In this document: piece after piece, positions 57,249 to 64,000 of the stretch
Layout: each line of letters starts with the position of its first letter
Position numbering within the stretch: position 1 is the stretch's first letter
Assembly (NCBI GenBank): GCA_015478645.1
Contig: JADMIL010000001.1
Location: 1 to 64,000 of the forward strand
Length of the DNA stretch: 64,000 nucleotides
Direction of reading: 5' to 3'
From: Candidatus Binataceae bacterium
Lineage (GTDB): Bacteria > Desulfobacterota > Binatia > Binatales > Binataceae
Notes under the pieces: generated by a model
Told to the model about the DNA's origin: nothing
Seen by the model: the letters and a program-made list of their open reading frames with translations, nothing else
The model's database searches: none
Translations under genes and position numbers: made by a program

Positions 57249-59075
57249 CTAGCCGATTAGCGGACAGATCAGCATCAGCCCGCCGCGCGCCACCAGACCG
57301 ATCAGCGCCGGCATCCAGCGCGCCGGAATTCCGCTCGCGGCGGCGCCCACCGCGCCGAGCCACGATAGATCCGACGACACGTCCGTTCGTGACATCACGA
57401 AGTTGATCGCCGAGAGCAGGTTCGGCGCCGGATAGCGCACCAGATCGTGCGCCTGCGTCGCCTCGATTCCCGCCTTGGCCCGCGCGATCGCGACCGCCCG
57501 GCCCACTCCGCCCAGCTCGTCGACCAGTCCGCGCGCATGCGCCGCCACGCCGCTCCAGACGCGTCCGCGCGCCAGCTCTTCGGCTCGCGCCGCCTCGAGC
57601 TTGCGCCCCTCGGCCACCTTCGCGGTAAAATTTCCGTAGAGCTCGCCGACCACGTCGTTGAGCTGCGCCAGCTCGCCCACGCTCATCGGCCGCGTGATCG
57701 ACATCGCGTCGCTGATCTCGTCGGTCTTGGCCACATCGATCGCCACGCCCAACTGCCCGAGCAGCGCGGGCAGCGCGAACTTGGTGTAGACCACGCCGAT
57801 CGATCCGGTGATGGTCGCCGGCTCGGCCACGATCGCGTCCGCGCCCATCGCCACGTAGTAGCCGCCCGACCCGGCCACGTCGCCCATCGAAACCACCACC
57901 GGCTTGCCGCGCTTTTGCGCCTCGCGCACCGCGCGCCACACCAGGTCCGATCCGACCGCCGATCCGCCCGGCGAATTCACGCGAAACACGATCGCGCGGA
58001 CCTCGTCGTCGTTCGCCGCATGGCGAATCTCGTTCGCCGTCCGCTCGCCGCTCAGGAACTCGCCCGGCATCATGCCGTCGCCGGTGACCACCGGTCCGAG
58101 GCCGTGGATCAGCGCGATCCGCGCCCGCGGACCGCCCTCGCGCACGTAGCTCGTATGCCGCAGGAAGCGGCCCAGCCCGATGAACGGTTTCGCCTTGCCC
58201 TCGGGATCGAACTCCGCGCGCACCTCTTCGCCGTAGCCCGCGCGATCCGCCAGCCCCGCCGCGCACGCCGTCCGCGCGCTGACGAAGCCCTGCCCGATCA
58301 GCTCGCGCGCCCGCTCCGGCTCGATCCCGCGCGCGGCCGCCAGATGGCCCGCGATGACCGTCTTCCAATCGCCGACGATCGCCTCGAGGCTCTCGCGCAA
58401 CTCCGCCGACATCGACTCGCGGCTGAACATCTCGGCCGCGCCCTTGTACTCCTTCCATTGCAGCGTCTGCGCTTCGACGCCGATCTTCTTGAGCGCGCCG
58501 CTTAAGAAAAAGCCGCCCGCCGAAGCCCCCAGCATCATCATCGCGGTGTCCGGATTGATCACGACTTCGCCCGCGCCGCACGCGACCAGGTAGTCGCGCA
58601 CGGTCACGTTGTCGCCCGCCAGCACGGCGACCACCCGTTTTTTGGCCGCGACGATCGCGCGCAGCAGGTCGTGCAATTCCTGCGCGGTCGCCAGCCCAAT
58701 CGACGGCGCCGAGATCTCCACGATCACGCCCGCGATCTTGACGTCGGCCGCCGCCGCCTCGAGCGCTCGCCGCAGGTCGTACAGCGTCGCCGCGCCACGC
58801 CCGCGGATTTGCGCGAGCGGCGATCGCGGCGCGTCCTCGCGCATATCGTCGCCGATTTTGATCGTCAGCACGGCGTCTTTGGGGATGCGCGCCGGCCGCG
58901 TGACCAGCGCGTAGAATGCCCCGGCCAGCGCCGCCGCCGCCAGCAGCAGGATCGCGCCGCTCACATGCCAGCCCGCCGCAAACGCGATCAGCGCGATCGC
59001 CGCGATTATCGCCGTCACGCTGCCGACCCGCGCCTCGCGGCTCAACTTGAGTCCATTGATCTGCAAAAACTTCAT
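57249..59075 (-). CDS. sppA: Signal peptide peptidase SppA, 67-kDa type
   Basis: A membrane-bound serine protease that digests cleaved signal peptides. Two membrane helices at the N-terminus precede two tandem SppA domains. The catalytic Lys is in the first repeat (LQWKEYKGAAEMF) and the Ser in the second (GDVAGSGGYYVAMGAD), as in E. coli, where the repeats share one active site. The ATG at 59075 (MKFLQINGLK) has GAGG 6 nt upstream; the track start is 13 codons earlier. About 608 aa. Confidence 0.94.
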   Translation of the reverse strand: MKFLQINGLKLSREARVGSVTAIIAAIALIAFAAGWHVSGAILLLAAAALAGAFYALVTRPARIPKDAVLTIKIGDDMREDAPRSPLAQIRGRGAATLYDLRRALEAAAADVKIAGVIVEISAPSIGLATAQELHDLLRAIVAAKKRVVAVLAGDNVTVRDYLVACGAGEVVINPDTAMMMLGASAGGFFLSGALKKIGVEAQTLQWKEYKGAAEMFSRESMSAELRESLEAIVGDWKTVIAGHLAAARGIEPERARELIGQGFVSARTACAAGLADRAGYGEEVRAEFDPEGKAKPFIGLGRFLRHTSYVREGGPRARIALIHGLGPVVTGDGMMPGEFLSGERTANEIRHAANDDEVRAIVFRVNSPGGSAVGSDLVWRAVREAQKRGKPVVVSMGDVAGSGGYYVAMGADAIVAEPATITGSIGVVYTKFALPALLGQLGVAIDVAKTDEISDAMSITRPMSVGELAQLNDVVGELYGNFTAKVAEGRKLEAARAEELARGRVWSGVAAHARGLVDELGGVGRAVAIARAKAGIEATQAHDLVRYPAPNLLSAINFVMSRTDVSSDLSWLGAVGAAASGIPARWMPALIGLVARGGLMLICPLIG

Positions 59076-59283
59076 CACGCGCCTCATGCCCAATACTATC
59101 GCAGCGGGACTCAACTTGCCCGGTGTCCCGCCGACCGGTCTACAAGGTTAGCATCCTCGCGCTCGATTCTGTTCAGGGCGTCATGCTACGGAAGGTACTT
59201 GAAGGGAGAGCAGTGGAGACCGCGATGCCTGACAGCAAAGTATAAGCAGTCGCCCGGGTTCTACCCCGAAAAAACTCCTTGAC

Positions 59284-59308
59284 GAGTGTACGGCATTGCC
59301 GTACACTC
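59284..59308. promoter_or_regulatory. Palindromic operator of the higBA genes
   Basis: GAGTGTACGGC (59284-59294) and GCCGTACACTC (59298-59308) are exact inverted repeats around ATT. The palindrome ends 5 bp before the toxin start. Toxin-antitoxin antitoxins of the HigA type bind such sites in their own promoter. Confidence 0.85.
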
Positions 59309-59313
59309 CACCA

Positions 59314-59598
59314 ATGATAATTCGGAGCGTCCAACATCGGGGGCTTTTGCGCCTGATCGAAGATGACGACAGCCGCGAATTGCGCCCCGATCTCGTAAGG
59401 CGGCTGCGTAATATTCTCGCGGCGCTCATCGTGGCTCCCGATATGGGCGCGGTTACTGGTCCGCCCGGCTGGAAGGTGCATCAGCTAAAAGGCAACCGGG
59501 CCGGGACATGGAGCATTTCAGTAAGCGGAAATTGGCGCATCACATTCGACCTGAATAAGGGAGAAATCGGCAATCTGAACTTGGAGGATTACCACTGA
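59314..59598 (+). CDS. higB: HigB-type toxin (RelE superfamily)
   Basis: A 94-aa RelE-fold mRNA-interferase-like toxin. IIRSVQHRGLLRLIEDDD at the N-terminus and GWKVHQLKGNRAGTWSISVSGNWRITFDL, with the basic and aromatic residues of the ribosome-dependent active site, fit the HigB/Plasmid-maintenance group. The ATG at 59314 lies 5 bp after the palindromic operator; the track start is six codons earlier inside it. Its stop overlaps the antitoxin start by one base (TGATG). The reverse order (toxin first) is typical of higBA. Confidence 0.93.
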   Translation: MIIRSVQHRGLLRLIEDDDSRELRPDLVRRLRNILAALIVAPDMGAVTGPPGWKVHQLKGNRAGTWSISVSGNWRITFDLNKGEIGNLNLEDYH

Positions 59599-59918
59599 TG
59601 AGCACGACACCAAACAAAATCGGGATGACGCCGCCGCATCCCGGAGCATTTATCCGCGATGAGGTTTTGTCCGAGCTAAAGCTGAGCGTCAGCCAGGCGG
59701 CGGTAATTCTCGGCGTACGGCGCGCGACGTTATCCGACCTCGTGAACGGCAAAGCCGCGCTGTCACCTGAAATGGCGCTGCGCGTTGAAAAGGCTTTCGG
59801 CATCAATCTGGATACGCTCTTGCGTATGCAAGCGTGGTACGACGCCCAGGCGATGCGCCGCCGCGCCGATAAAATCGAGGTGCGCAGGTATAAGCCGCCC
59901 ATCGAATCACCGCACTAG
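59598..59918 (+). CDS. higA: HigA-type antitoxin (HTH XRE)
   Basis: A 106-aa antitoxin. The start MTPPHPGAFIRDEVLSELKLSVSQ and the helix-turn-helix SQAAVILGVRRATLSDLVNGKAALSPEMALRVEKAFG are hallmark HigA/VapI sequence. It would bind HigB and the palindromic operator at 59284 to repress the pair. It is translationally coupled to higB and marks the start of the A/T-richer island. Confidence 0.95.
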   Translation: MSTTPNKIGMTPPHPGAFIRDEVLSELKLSVSQAAVILGVRRATLSDLVNGKAALSPEMALRVEKAFGINLDTLLRMQAWYDAQAMRRRADKIEVRRYKPPIESPH

Positions 59919-60048
59919 CACCGCGCGCCGTTTCAAAAGGAACTTCCGGGGAGACCACTAACCGGGGGATTTAACATTCATCCCTTATGCGACTTTTGAC
60001 AGCGCCTACCCCGACGCGCAGGGCTCACTTTTATCAAGTCTATTTACA

Positions 60049-60369
60049 TCAGGCCGCAGGAGGTCGCCCGGGCCGCATGACCCGACGTATGAGACGGTGT
60101 ATCTCACCATGGAACGTGATCGTTTGCGCATGTAGCGGAAAATGACAGAGCGCACTCCCGTTGACTTGAATTGCCGGTAAGACGTTTCTGAAGAAATCCC
60201 GGAACTCATGTTCGGTTAATGCTGGGTTCCTGTCACGCAACTGTCGAAACAGCGTGCGCCACTTCCACGCTTTGCGAAATCTGTCCTTTTCAAAAGCCGA
60301 GCGGATGAAGGCGCGAGCTACATGGTTGTCATGGAATAATGAACGGAGCTGGCGAACGGATTGGTCCAT
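60049..60369 (-). CDS. Hypothetical protein in the A/T-rich island
   Basis: A 106-aa reading frame with balanced composition (RSLFHDNHVARAFIRSAFEKDRFRKAWKW) and no recognisable family or ribosome-binding site. The opposite strand and the overlapping minus frames look less protein-like. It may be a real orphan gene or a decayed one; I would not infer a function. Confidence 0.4.
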   Translation of the reverse strand: MDQSVRQLRSLFHDNHVARAFIRSAFEKDRFRKAWKWRTLFRQLRDRNPALTEHEFRDFFRNVLPAIQVNGSALCHFPLHAQTITFHGEIHRLIRRVMRPGRPPAA

Positions 60370-60657
60370 TCAGTTTGCCTCATAGCAATCATAGCCTTTA
60401 TAATTTGGATGTCCAACGTAGTAAATACCTCTACAGTCATACAGCCCCAATCCTTTAAGGCTTCAGCGGACCATCAAATCTGTAAAATTGGTATGCGGCG
60501 ACGCTTTGGAGATTTGAGGCTTAGCATTTGTCGGCAACATCGGAAAAGTGTTACAGTAGCAATGCAAAGAGCGATTTCCAATGACCCTCCCTGTGAAGCG
60601 TTTCAGAAGGTCGATTTTTGAAAATATTGAACCTTGGCGTAAAGACAGGAGGCTCGC

Positions 60658-61089
60658 ATGAAACGACGCCGAACAATTAGAACGACAAAAGAAGCGAAGG
60701 GCGTTGCGGCTACAACACTCATTCAAAAACTCCGGAGTCAGAACCGCGAACTCCGGAAGGAAAACGAAGCCTTAACAGCGAGGGCTGAGAGGCAAGAAAC
60801 GAGAGCTATTAAAGCACTCAAGCATATCATGAACTTGAAGCACGACAGGGAGCAGTGGGAGAGTCGAATACATACACTCCAAAATGAAAAGGGAAATTTA
60901 ATCGCGAAGATGACAAAATACGATGAAATAGAAATTCCCGGTCTCAATCGTCAAATCGCGGACCTGAAGCAGCAAATTGTCAGAAGCCAGCCGGGAGGTT
61001 GGAGTGGAAGAACTCCGATGAACGTCATCGAGGAGCGCCAGATTCCGCTTCGACCACCTGGAGTTCAAGGTGGTTTAGGAGGTTTGTAA
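60658..61089 (+). CDS. Small coiled-coil protein, unknown family
   Basis: A 143-aa protein. A basic leader (MKRRRTIRTTKEAKGV) is followed by a long heptad-like helix (LIQKLRSQNRELRKENEALTA, then RQETRAIKALKHIMNLKHDREQ and more) to about residue 112, and a Pro/Gly-rich tail. AGGAGG lies 5 nt before the ATG, which supports translation. The codon use is more A/T-rich than the neighbourhood, so it is likely transferred. Function unknown; such coiled coils can be structural or phage-related. Confidence 0.72.
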   Translation: MKRRRTIRTTKEAKGVAATTLIQKLRSQNRELRKENEALTARAERQETRAIKALKHIMNLKHDREQWESRIHTLQNEKGNLIAKMTKYDEIEIPGLNRQIADLKQQIVRSQPGGWSGRTPMNVIEERQIPLRPPGVQGGLGGL

Positions 61090-61092
61090 AGA

Positions 61093-61126
61093 ACCACCAC
61101 AGTCTTGCACAGGTTATTGTGGTGGT
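61093..61126. other. Inverted repeat between two island genes
   Basis: ACCACCACA (61093-61101) pairs with TGTGGTGGT (61118-61126) across a 16-nt loop. It starts 3 bp after the coiled-coil gene stop. There is no T-run after it, so it may be an RNA stability element or attenuator-like structure. Confidence 0.55.
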
Positions 61127-61180
61127 GCGTCTTCTCACGTATCGAAAAGGGTAGAATTTTAGACGCCCGGCGAGGTTGAT

Positions 61181-61480
61181 ATGGCCGTGACAACGACCGA
61201 TTTTAGAAACTGGCTGGCGGTAGCAGACCCCGAGACCCCCGAAGAGGTTTACGACCTGTTCACAGCCGTTAAGGATGAGAAACGGGGACATTTGTACGAC
61301 ATTAAATGTGCCGAGGGGAAAACTTTTGTCAGCGCAGACAGTGTCGAGGAAACGCTAATGATTGTGCCACAAGCCAAAGACCTGTTTCTGAATATCCTTC
61401 GCGAGCACGCGGGCATCGACGAAGATGAGGATATCGAAACGTGGTACGCATTCAAGCGAGCCATTGCCAAGGACGAATAA
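61181..61480 (+). CDS. Small acidic hypothetical protein
   Basis: A 99-aa acidic protein (TDFRNWLAVADPETPEEVYDL, then DKRGHLYDIKCAEGK-like mid region and FKRAIAKDE end). No family recognised. GAGG lies 6 nt before the ATG, supporting translation. It follows the coiled-coil gene by 91 bp and has similar A/T-leaning composition, so the two probably arrived together. Confidence 0.7.
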   Translation: MAVTTTDFRNWLAVADPETPEEVYDLFTAVKDEKRGHLYDIKCAEGKTFVSADSVEETLMIVPQAKDLFLNILREHAGIDEDEDIETWYAFKRAIAKDE

Positions 61481-61635
61481 AAATGAGCCTCGCCGTGGAG
61501 TACGCGGCTGACTGTCGCGGAGAGACGAGGCCTCGATTGTTTCAAAAAGGGTAGATTACGAAACATTCTGCAAAGCCCCTATAACCAAGGACCTCAATGG
61601 TTCAGCCTTGATGTTTCAACACCATCGACCGCTTT

Positions 61636-61668
61636 CGTCATTCTGAGCGCAGCGAAGAATCCCGATCC
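61636..61668. repeat. Fragment of the palindromic repeat inner arm
   Basis: CGTCATTCTGAGCGCAGCGAAGAATCCC matches the conserved inner arm and part of the centre of the repeat family; the terminal repeats are absent. It sits just before the lipoprotein gene at the right edge of the A/T-rich island. Confidence 0.8.
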
Positions 61669-61720
61669 TTGCGCCGGATTCGTCCAGGCTACTTGCGCCA
61701 TACGCCACTAGCGATTTCCC

Positions 61721-63067
61721 ATGCGCCACCCGATTATCCTCGCCATGCTGCTCGCCATATCTGTCGCCGCCTGCGCGACCAAAAAGCCGGCGCCCGCGCA
61801 GCCCCCGCCGCCGCCCATCGCCGGACACACCGCGACGCTCGATATCACCGGCGGGATGCAGGTCGTCGGCGCGCTCGCGATGCCGTCCGGGTTCACGCCG
61901 GTACCCGCATGGCCGCCGATGTGGCTCGAGCAGGGCCGCGAGATCGCCGTGGCCGGTCTGGTCGGCGACAAGGCGACGGTGATTGCCTTCGGCGGTTCGG
62001 GCCTGGCCGATCAACATGAACTGGGTGAGGATTTTGGCCCGCTCGCACCAGGCGGACGGATCGTCGATATCGCCGCCAGCCCCGACGGCATGGAACTCGC
62101 CACCGCAGTCGCCGAGCCCACCGCAAATCGCCTCGAGGTCGTCGTCACCGACGTGCTCGCCGGCGGCAGCGGCCATCCGGTCGCCACCTTCGACGGCGAC
62201 TATCCGTTCGTCACCTTGCAATGGCTCGACCCGACGACCATCGCGCTCTCGATTCGCGCCGCCCCGCCGCCGCCCGATCAGGCCGCCGCGCCGGTTGAAA
62301 CCTTGCCCCCGGCCGGTGGCTTCTACGCCATCCGTATCGGCGGACCCGGCACGGTCGCGCACTTCGACAAGATTCGCTGCCCACTCGCCGGACTGAGCTT
62401 TAGCCCCTCGCGCCGCTATGTGGTGAGCGAGGGCGATGCCGCGACGCACCCCGCGATTGTCGATCTCGACTCGCAAGCCTGCGTCGCGCTCAGCGCGCCG
62501 GCGCCGCTCAAGGTCCTCGGATGGGCGCCCGACTCGTCGGCCTTCATTTACGCCGCCAACGCCGGCAACGGCGGTCTGCCCGGCGTCTTCCGCTACACCA
62601 TCGCCAATGGCACGGTCGCGATCATCGCGGTGTCGTCATCGGCCGCGGCCTGGGCCAGCGACGGCACTATCCTCGCGATGGGCAACAGCCAATTGTCGTG
62701 GAAGCGCGTCGCACAGGCGCCCGCGGCGCTAGCGCGGATTCAGATCGCGCTCTTCAGCGATCAGCATCCGCAAATCCAGATGAATGGACTCGGCTATCAA
62801 TCGCTACCCGCGATGCTCGCCCGGAGCACGATGACCTTTACCGCCGCGACCGATACCGCCGCGATCGACGCGATCAGGCCAGGCGCCACCGGGCCGCTGC
62901 GCGAGCTCATCGACTATTCCTATCCGGCACGCGCCGCCTTCATCGTCGCCGAAGGTCCCGCGCGCGGACCGCTCATCATGAGCTGGGGTCCCGACGGCCG
63001 CACGCTCGCGATGCTCGACGGCGATCGTTCGCTCGCGATGCTGACGGTTATCGTCCCGCCGCGCTGA
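61721..63067 (+). CDS. Lipoprotein with WD40/TolB-like repeats
   Basis: A 448-aa secreted lipoprotein: signal MRHPIILAMLLAISVAAC with lipobox SVAAC, then a Pro-rich linker (KKPAPAQPPPPP) and a domain of repeated blades such as IVDIAASPDGMELATAV, LAGLSFSPSRRYVVSEG, LKVLGWAPDSSAFIYAAN and MSWGPDGRTLAML. This is the pattern of a beta-propeller. It is probably anchored to the outer or inner membrane; ligand unknown. It starts the return to G/C-rich sequence after the island. Confidence 0.82.
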   Translation: MRHPIILAMLLAISVAACATKKPAPAQPPPPPIAGHTATLDITGGMQVVGALAMPSGFTPVPAWPPMWLEQGREIAVAGLVGDKATVIAFGGSGLADQHELGEDFGPLAPGGRIVDIAASPDGMELATAVAEPTANRLEVVVTDVLAGGSGHPVATFDGDYPFVTLQWLDPTTIALSIRAAPPPPDQAAAPVETLPPAGGFYAIRIGGPGTVAHFDKIRCPLAGLSFSPSRRYVVSEGDAATHPAIVDLDSQACVALSAPAPLKVLGWAPDSSAFIYAANAGNGGLPGVFRYTIANGTVAIIAVSSSAAAWASDGTILAMGNSQLSWKRVAQAPAALARIQIALFSDQHPQIQMNGLGYQSLPAMLARSTMTFTAATDTAAIDAIRPGATGPLRELIDYSYPARAAFIVAEGPARGPLIMSWGPDGRTLAMLDGDRSLAMLTVIVPPR

Positions 63068-63128
63068 CGCGCCTGATTTGTTTGATATTTTCGCTTTACC
63101 CGATGAGCGAAATGGCCGATGCCGATGC

Positions 63129-64000
63129 TCAGTCGCCGCGCGCCGCGCGTCCCGCCCAGTATTCGTACGCCGTGCGCGTCGCCGCCGCCGCACGCTCGAA
63201 ACTCTCGAACACCACCAGTCCGCGCTCGCGCGCCAGCGCACGCGCCCGCACCACGATCGTCTCGACGTGCGCCGGATGCATCACCAGGGCGAATGGCTTG
63301 GCCGACGTCCGCGCAAATTCCGCGAGCCGATCGAGCATCGCCGTCAGCTCATCCTCATGCGTCGCCCAGCGCTGCGCGCGCAACCCCGTGCCGACTTCGA
63401 GCACGATCGCGTCGATCGCCGCGTCGCGATCGAGAATCGCCAGGATGCGCTCGAGGTTGCCGGTATGCACGCCGCCGCCGATCGTGCCGCCCGCGTCGAG
63501 CGGATTACGATAGCTCCCACCGATTATATTGAAGAAGCCCTTGAGCTCGTCGTACGACGCCGACGACAGCGCCGGTATCTCCAGCCCCGCGCCGGCAAAG
63601 GTGTCGGTGATCACCACCGATTGTCCGCCCGTCATCGCCACCAGCCCCATCCCGCGCCCGGCCACGCGCCGTCCGCGCGCCAGCATCTCGACCGCATCGA
63701 GCATCGCGTCGAGTCCCGCCACGCTGACCGCCCCGCTCTGCCGCACCATCGCACTCCACACCGCCGCCGGCGTCGCGATCGATCCGGTATGCGAAAAGGT
63801 CGCGCGCGCGCCCGCCTCGGTCATGCCGCCCTTCCACACCACCACCGGATGCTGCGCGGCGGCGCGGCTGAGACTCTCGAAGAAGCGGCGCCCGTCGCGC
63901 ACGCCCTCGACGTACATCCCGATCACTCGCGTCGCCGGGTCGGCCGCCATCACGTCGATATAGTCCGCCGCCTCGATCATCAGCACGTTGCCGATCGACG
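63129..64000 (-). CDS. NDP-forming acyl-CoA synthetase (acetyl-CoA synthetase alpha-like), partial
   Basis: The window shows the C-terminal part of an ADP-forming acyl-CoA synthetase/acetate-CoA ligase. The succinyl-CoA-ligase-like domain is visible: SIGNVLMIEAADYIDVMAADPATRV, YVEGVRDGRRFFESL, and the phospho-His motif SHTGSIAT (the His is expected to be phosphorylated). The start codon and the CoA-binding domain lie beyond 64000. It would couple acyl-CoA to NTP formation, fitting the acyl-CoA catabolism encoded at 33-38 kb. Confidence 0.92.
   Translation of the reverse strand, partial: SIGNVLMIEAADYIDVMAADPATRVIGMYVEGVRDGRRFFESLSRAAAQHPVVVWKGGMTEAGARATFSHTGSIATPAAVWSAMVRQSGAVSVAGLDAMLDAVEMLARGRRVAGRGMGLVAMTGGQSVVITDTFAGAGLEIPALSSASYDELKGFFNIIGGSYRNPLDAGGTIGGGVHTGNLERILAILDRDAAIDAIVLEVGTGLRAQRWATHEDELTAMLDRLAEFARTSAKPFALVMHPAHVETIVVRARALARERGLVVFESFERAAAATRTAYEYWAGRAARGD

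Noticed and set aside
56659-58581. 640-aa minus-strand ORF overlapping sppA in another frame
   Set aside because: Low-complexity Arg/Gly/Ala translation; the real SppA frame with Lys and Ser catalytic residues covers the same bases.
60361-60726. Two small overlapping ORFs (60361..60621 + and 60463..60726 -) in the island
   Set aside because: No ribosome-binding site, weak protein character and mutual overlap; kept only the frames with better support.
61025-61291. 88-aa minus-strand ORF in the island
   Set aside because: It overlaps two plus-strand genes that have ribosome-binding sites and contains the inverted repeat, so it is likely a shadow.

Overview
The window is a high-GC bacterial chromosome segment with short gaps and both strands in use. 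The gene content suggests an uncultivated Gram-negative soil or groundwater bacterium in the Desulfobacterota/Binatota area. It combines a luciferase-like (F420-type) oxidoreductase, acyl-CoA dehydrogenases, a CaiB-type CoA transferase, B12-dependent mutase subunits, an RND efflux pair, lipoproteins and the queA-tgt-yajC-secD order. This placement is inferred from memory of gene content; no 16S gene is present.

Layout. 0-4 kb: a two-component system in which a histidine kinase and a receiver-only regulator face an NtrC-type sigma-54 activator. 4-7.3 kb: SIMPL protein, GreA, a stand-alone RAM domain, 3-hydroxyacyl-CoA dehydrogenase and a zinc-ribbon protein. 7.6-12.7 kb: an FTR1 iron permease behind a near-perfect Fur-type operator, PlsC, a Gly/Tyr-rich lipoprotein, a VOC protein with a tandem-repeat insert, a cupredoxin-like secreted protein, a methyltransferase and a small HTH protein. 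12.9-17.1 kb: queA-tgt-yajC-secD with no secF next to secD. 17.3-24.3 kb: patatin lipase, two MDR dehydrogenases, an LLM oxidoreductase and an AAA+ regulator that has lost key ATPase residues. Upstream of it lie six short direct repeats and a remnant of a CocE-type hydrolase. 25-33 kb: MFP/RND efflux pair, MFS transporter, tyrosine phosphatase and glycosyltransferase. 33-40 kb: an acyl-CoA block (two acyl-CoA dehydrogenases, methylmalonyl-CoA mutase large and small subunits, enoyl-CoA hydratase), a metallo-hydrolase and an HCCA-isomerase-like protein. 40-50 kb: tRNA-Gly(GCC), PgsA, NadB, a pseudouridine synthase, an NTF2-like protein, a CoA transferase and a comF-methyltransferase-purM-purN-glycosyltransferase run. 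50-59 kb: glutaredoxin, a small OB-like protein, glycerol kinase, glutamate-cysteine ligase, an orphan GspC, a Tat-exported D,D-carboxypeptidase, DUF2333 and SppA. 59.2-61.6 kb: an A/T-richer island with a higBA toxin-antitoxin pair behind a 25-bp palindrome and three unrecognised small genes. 61.7-64 kb: a lipoprotein and an NDP-forming acyl-CoA synthetase cut by the window edge.

The most striking non-coding signal is a family of about 108-bp palindromic elements. There are five full copies, one copy cut by the window start and two fragments, in both orientations. They have 16-bp inverted ends GGAACCTCTGCACAAG and a central CCCGGATCCGGG, and nearly all element ends lie next to a TA. Four copies start immediately after the TAG stop codon of a gene. 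They look like non-autonomous transposable elements (MITE-like). I found no CRISPR array, integrase, transposase gene, rRNA or clearly new multi-gene defence system. The best leads for something undescribed are the ATPase-degenerate enhancer-binding-like protein with its direct-repeat array, and the A/T-rich island.
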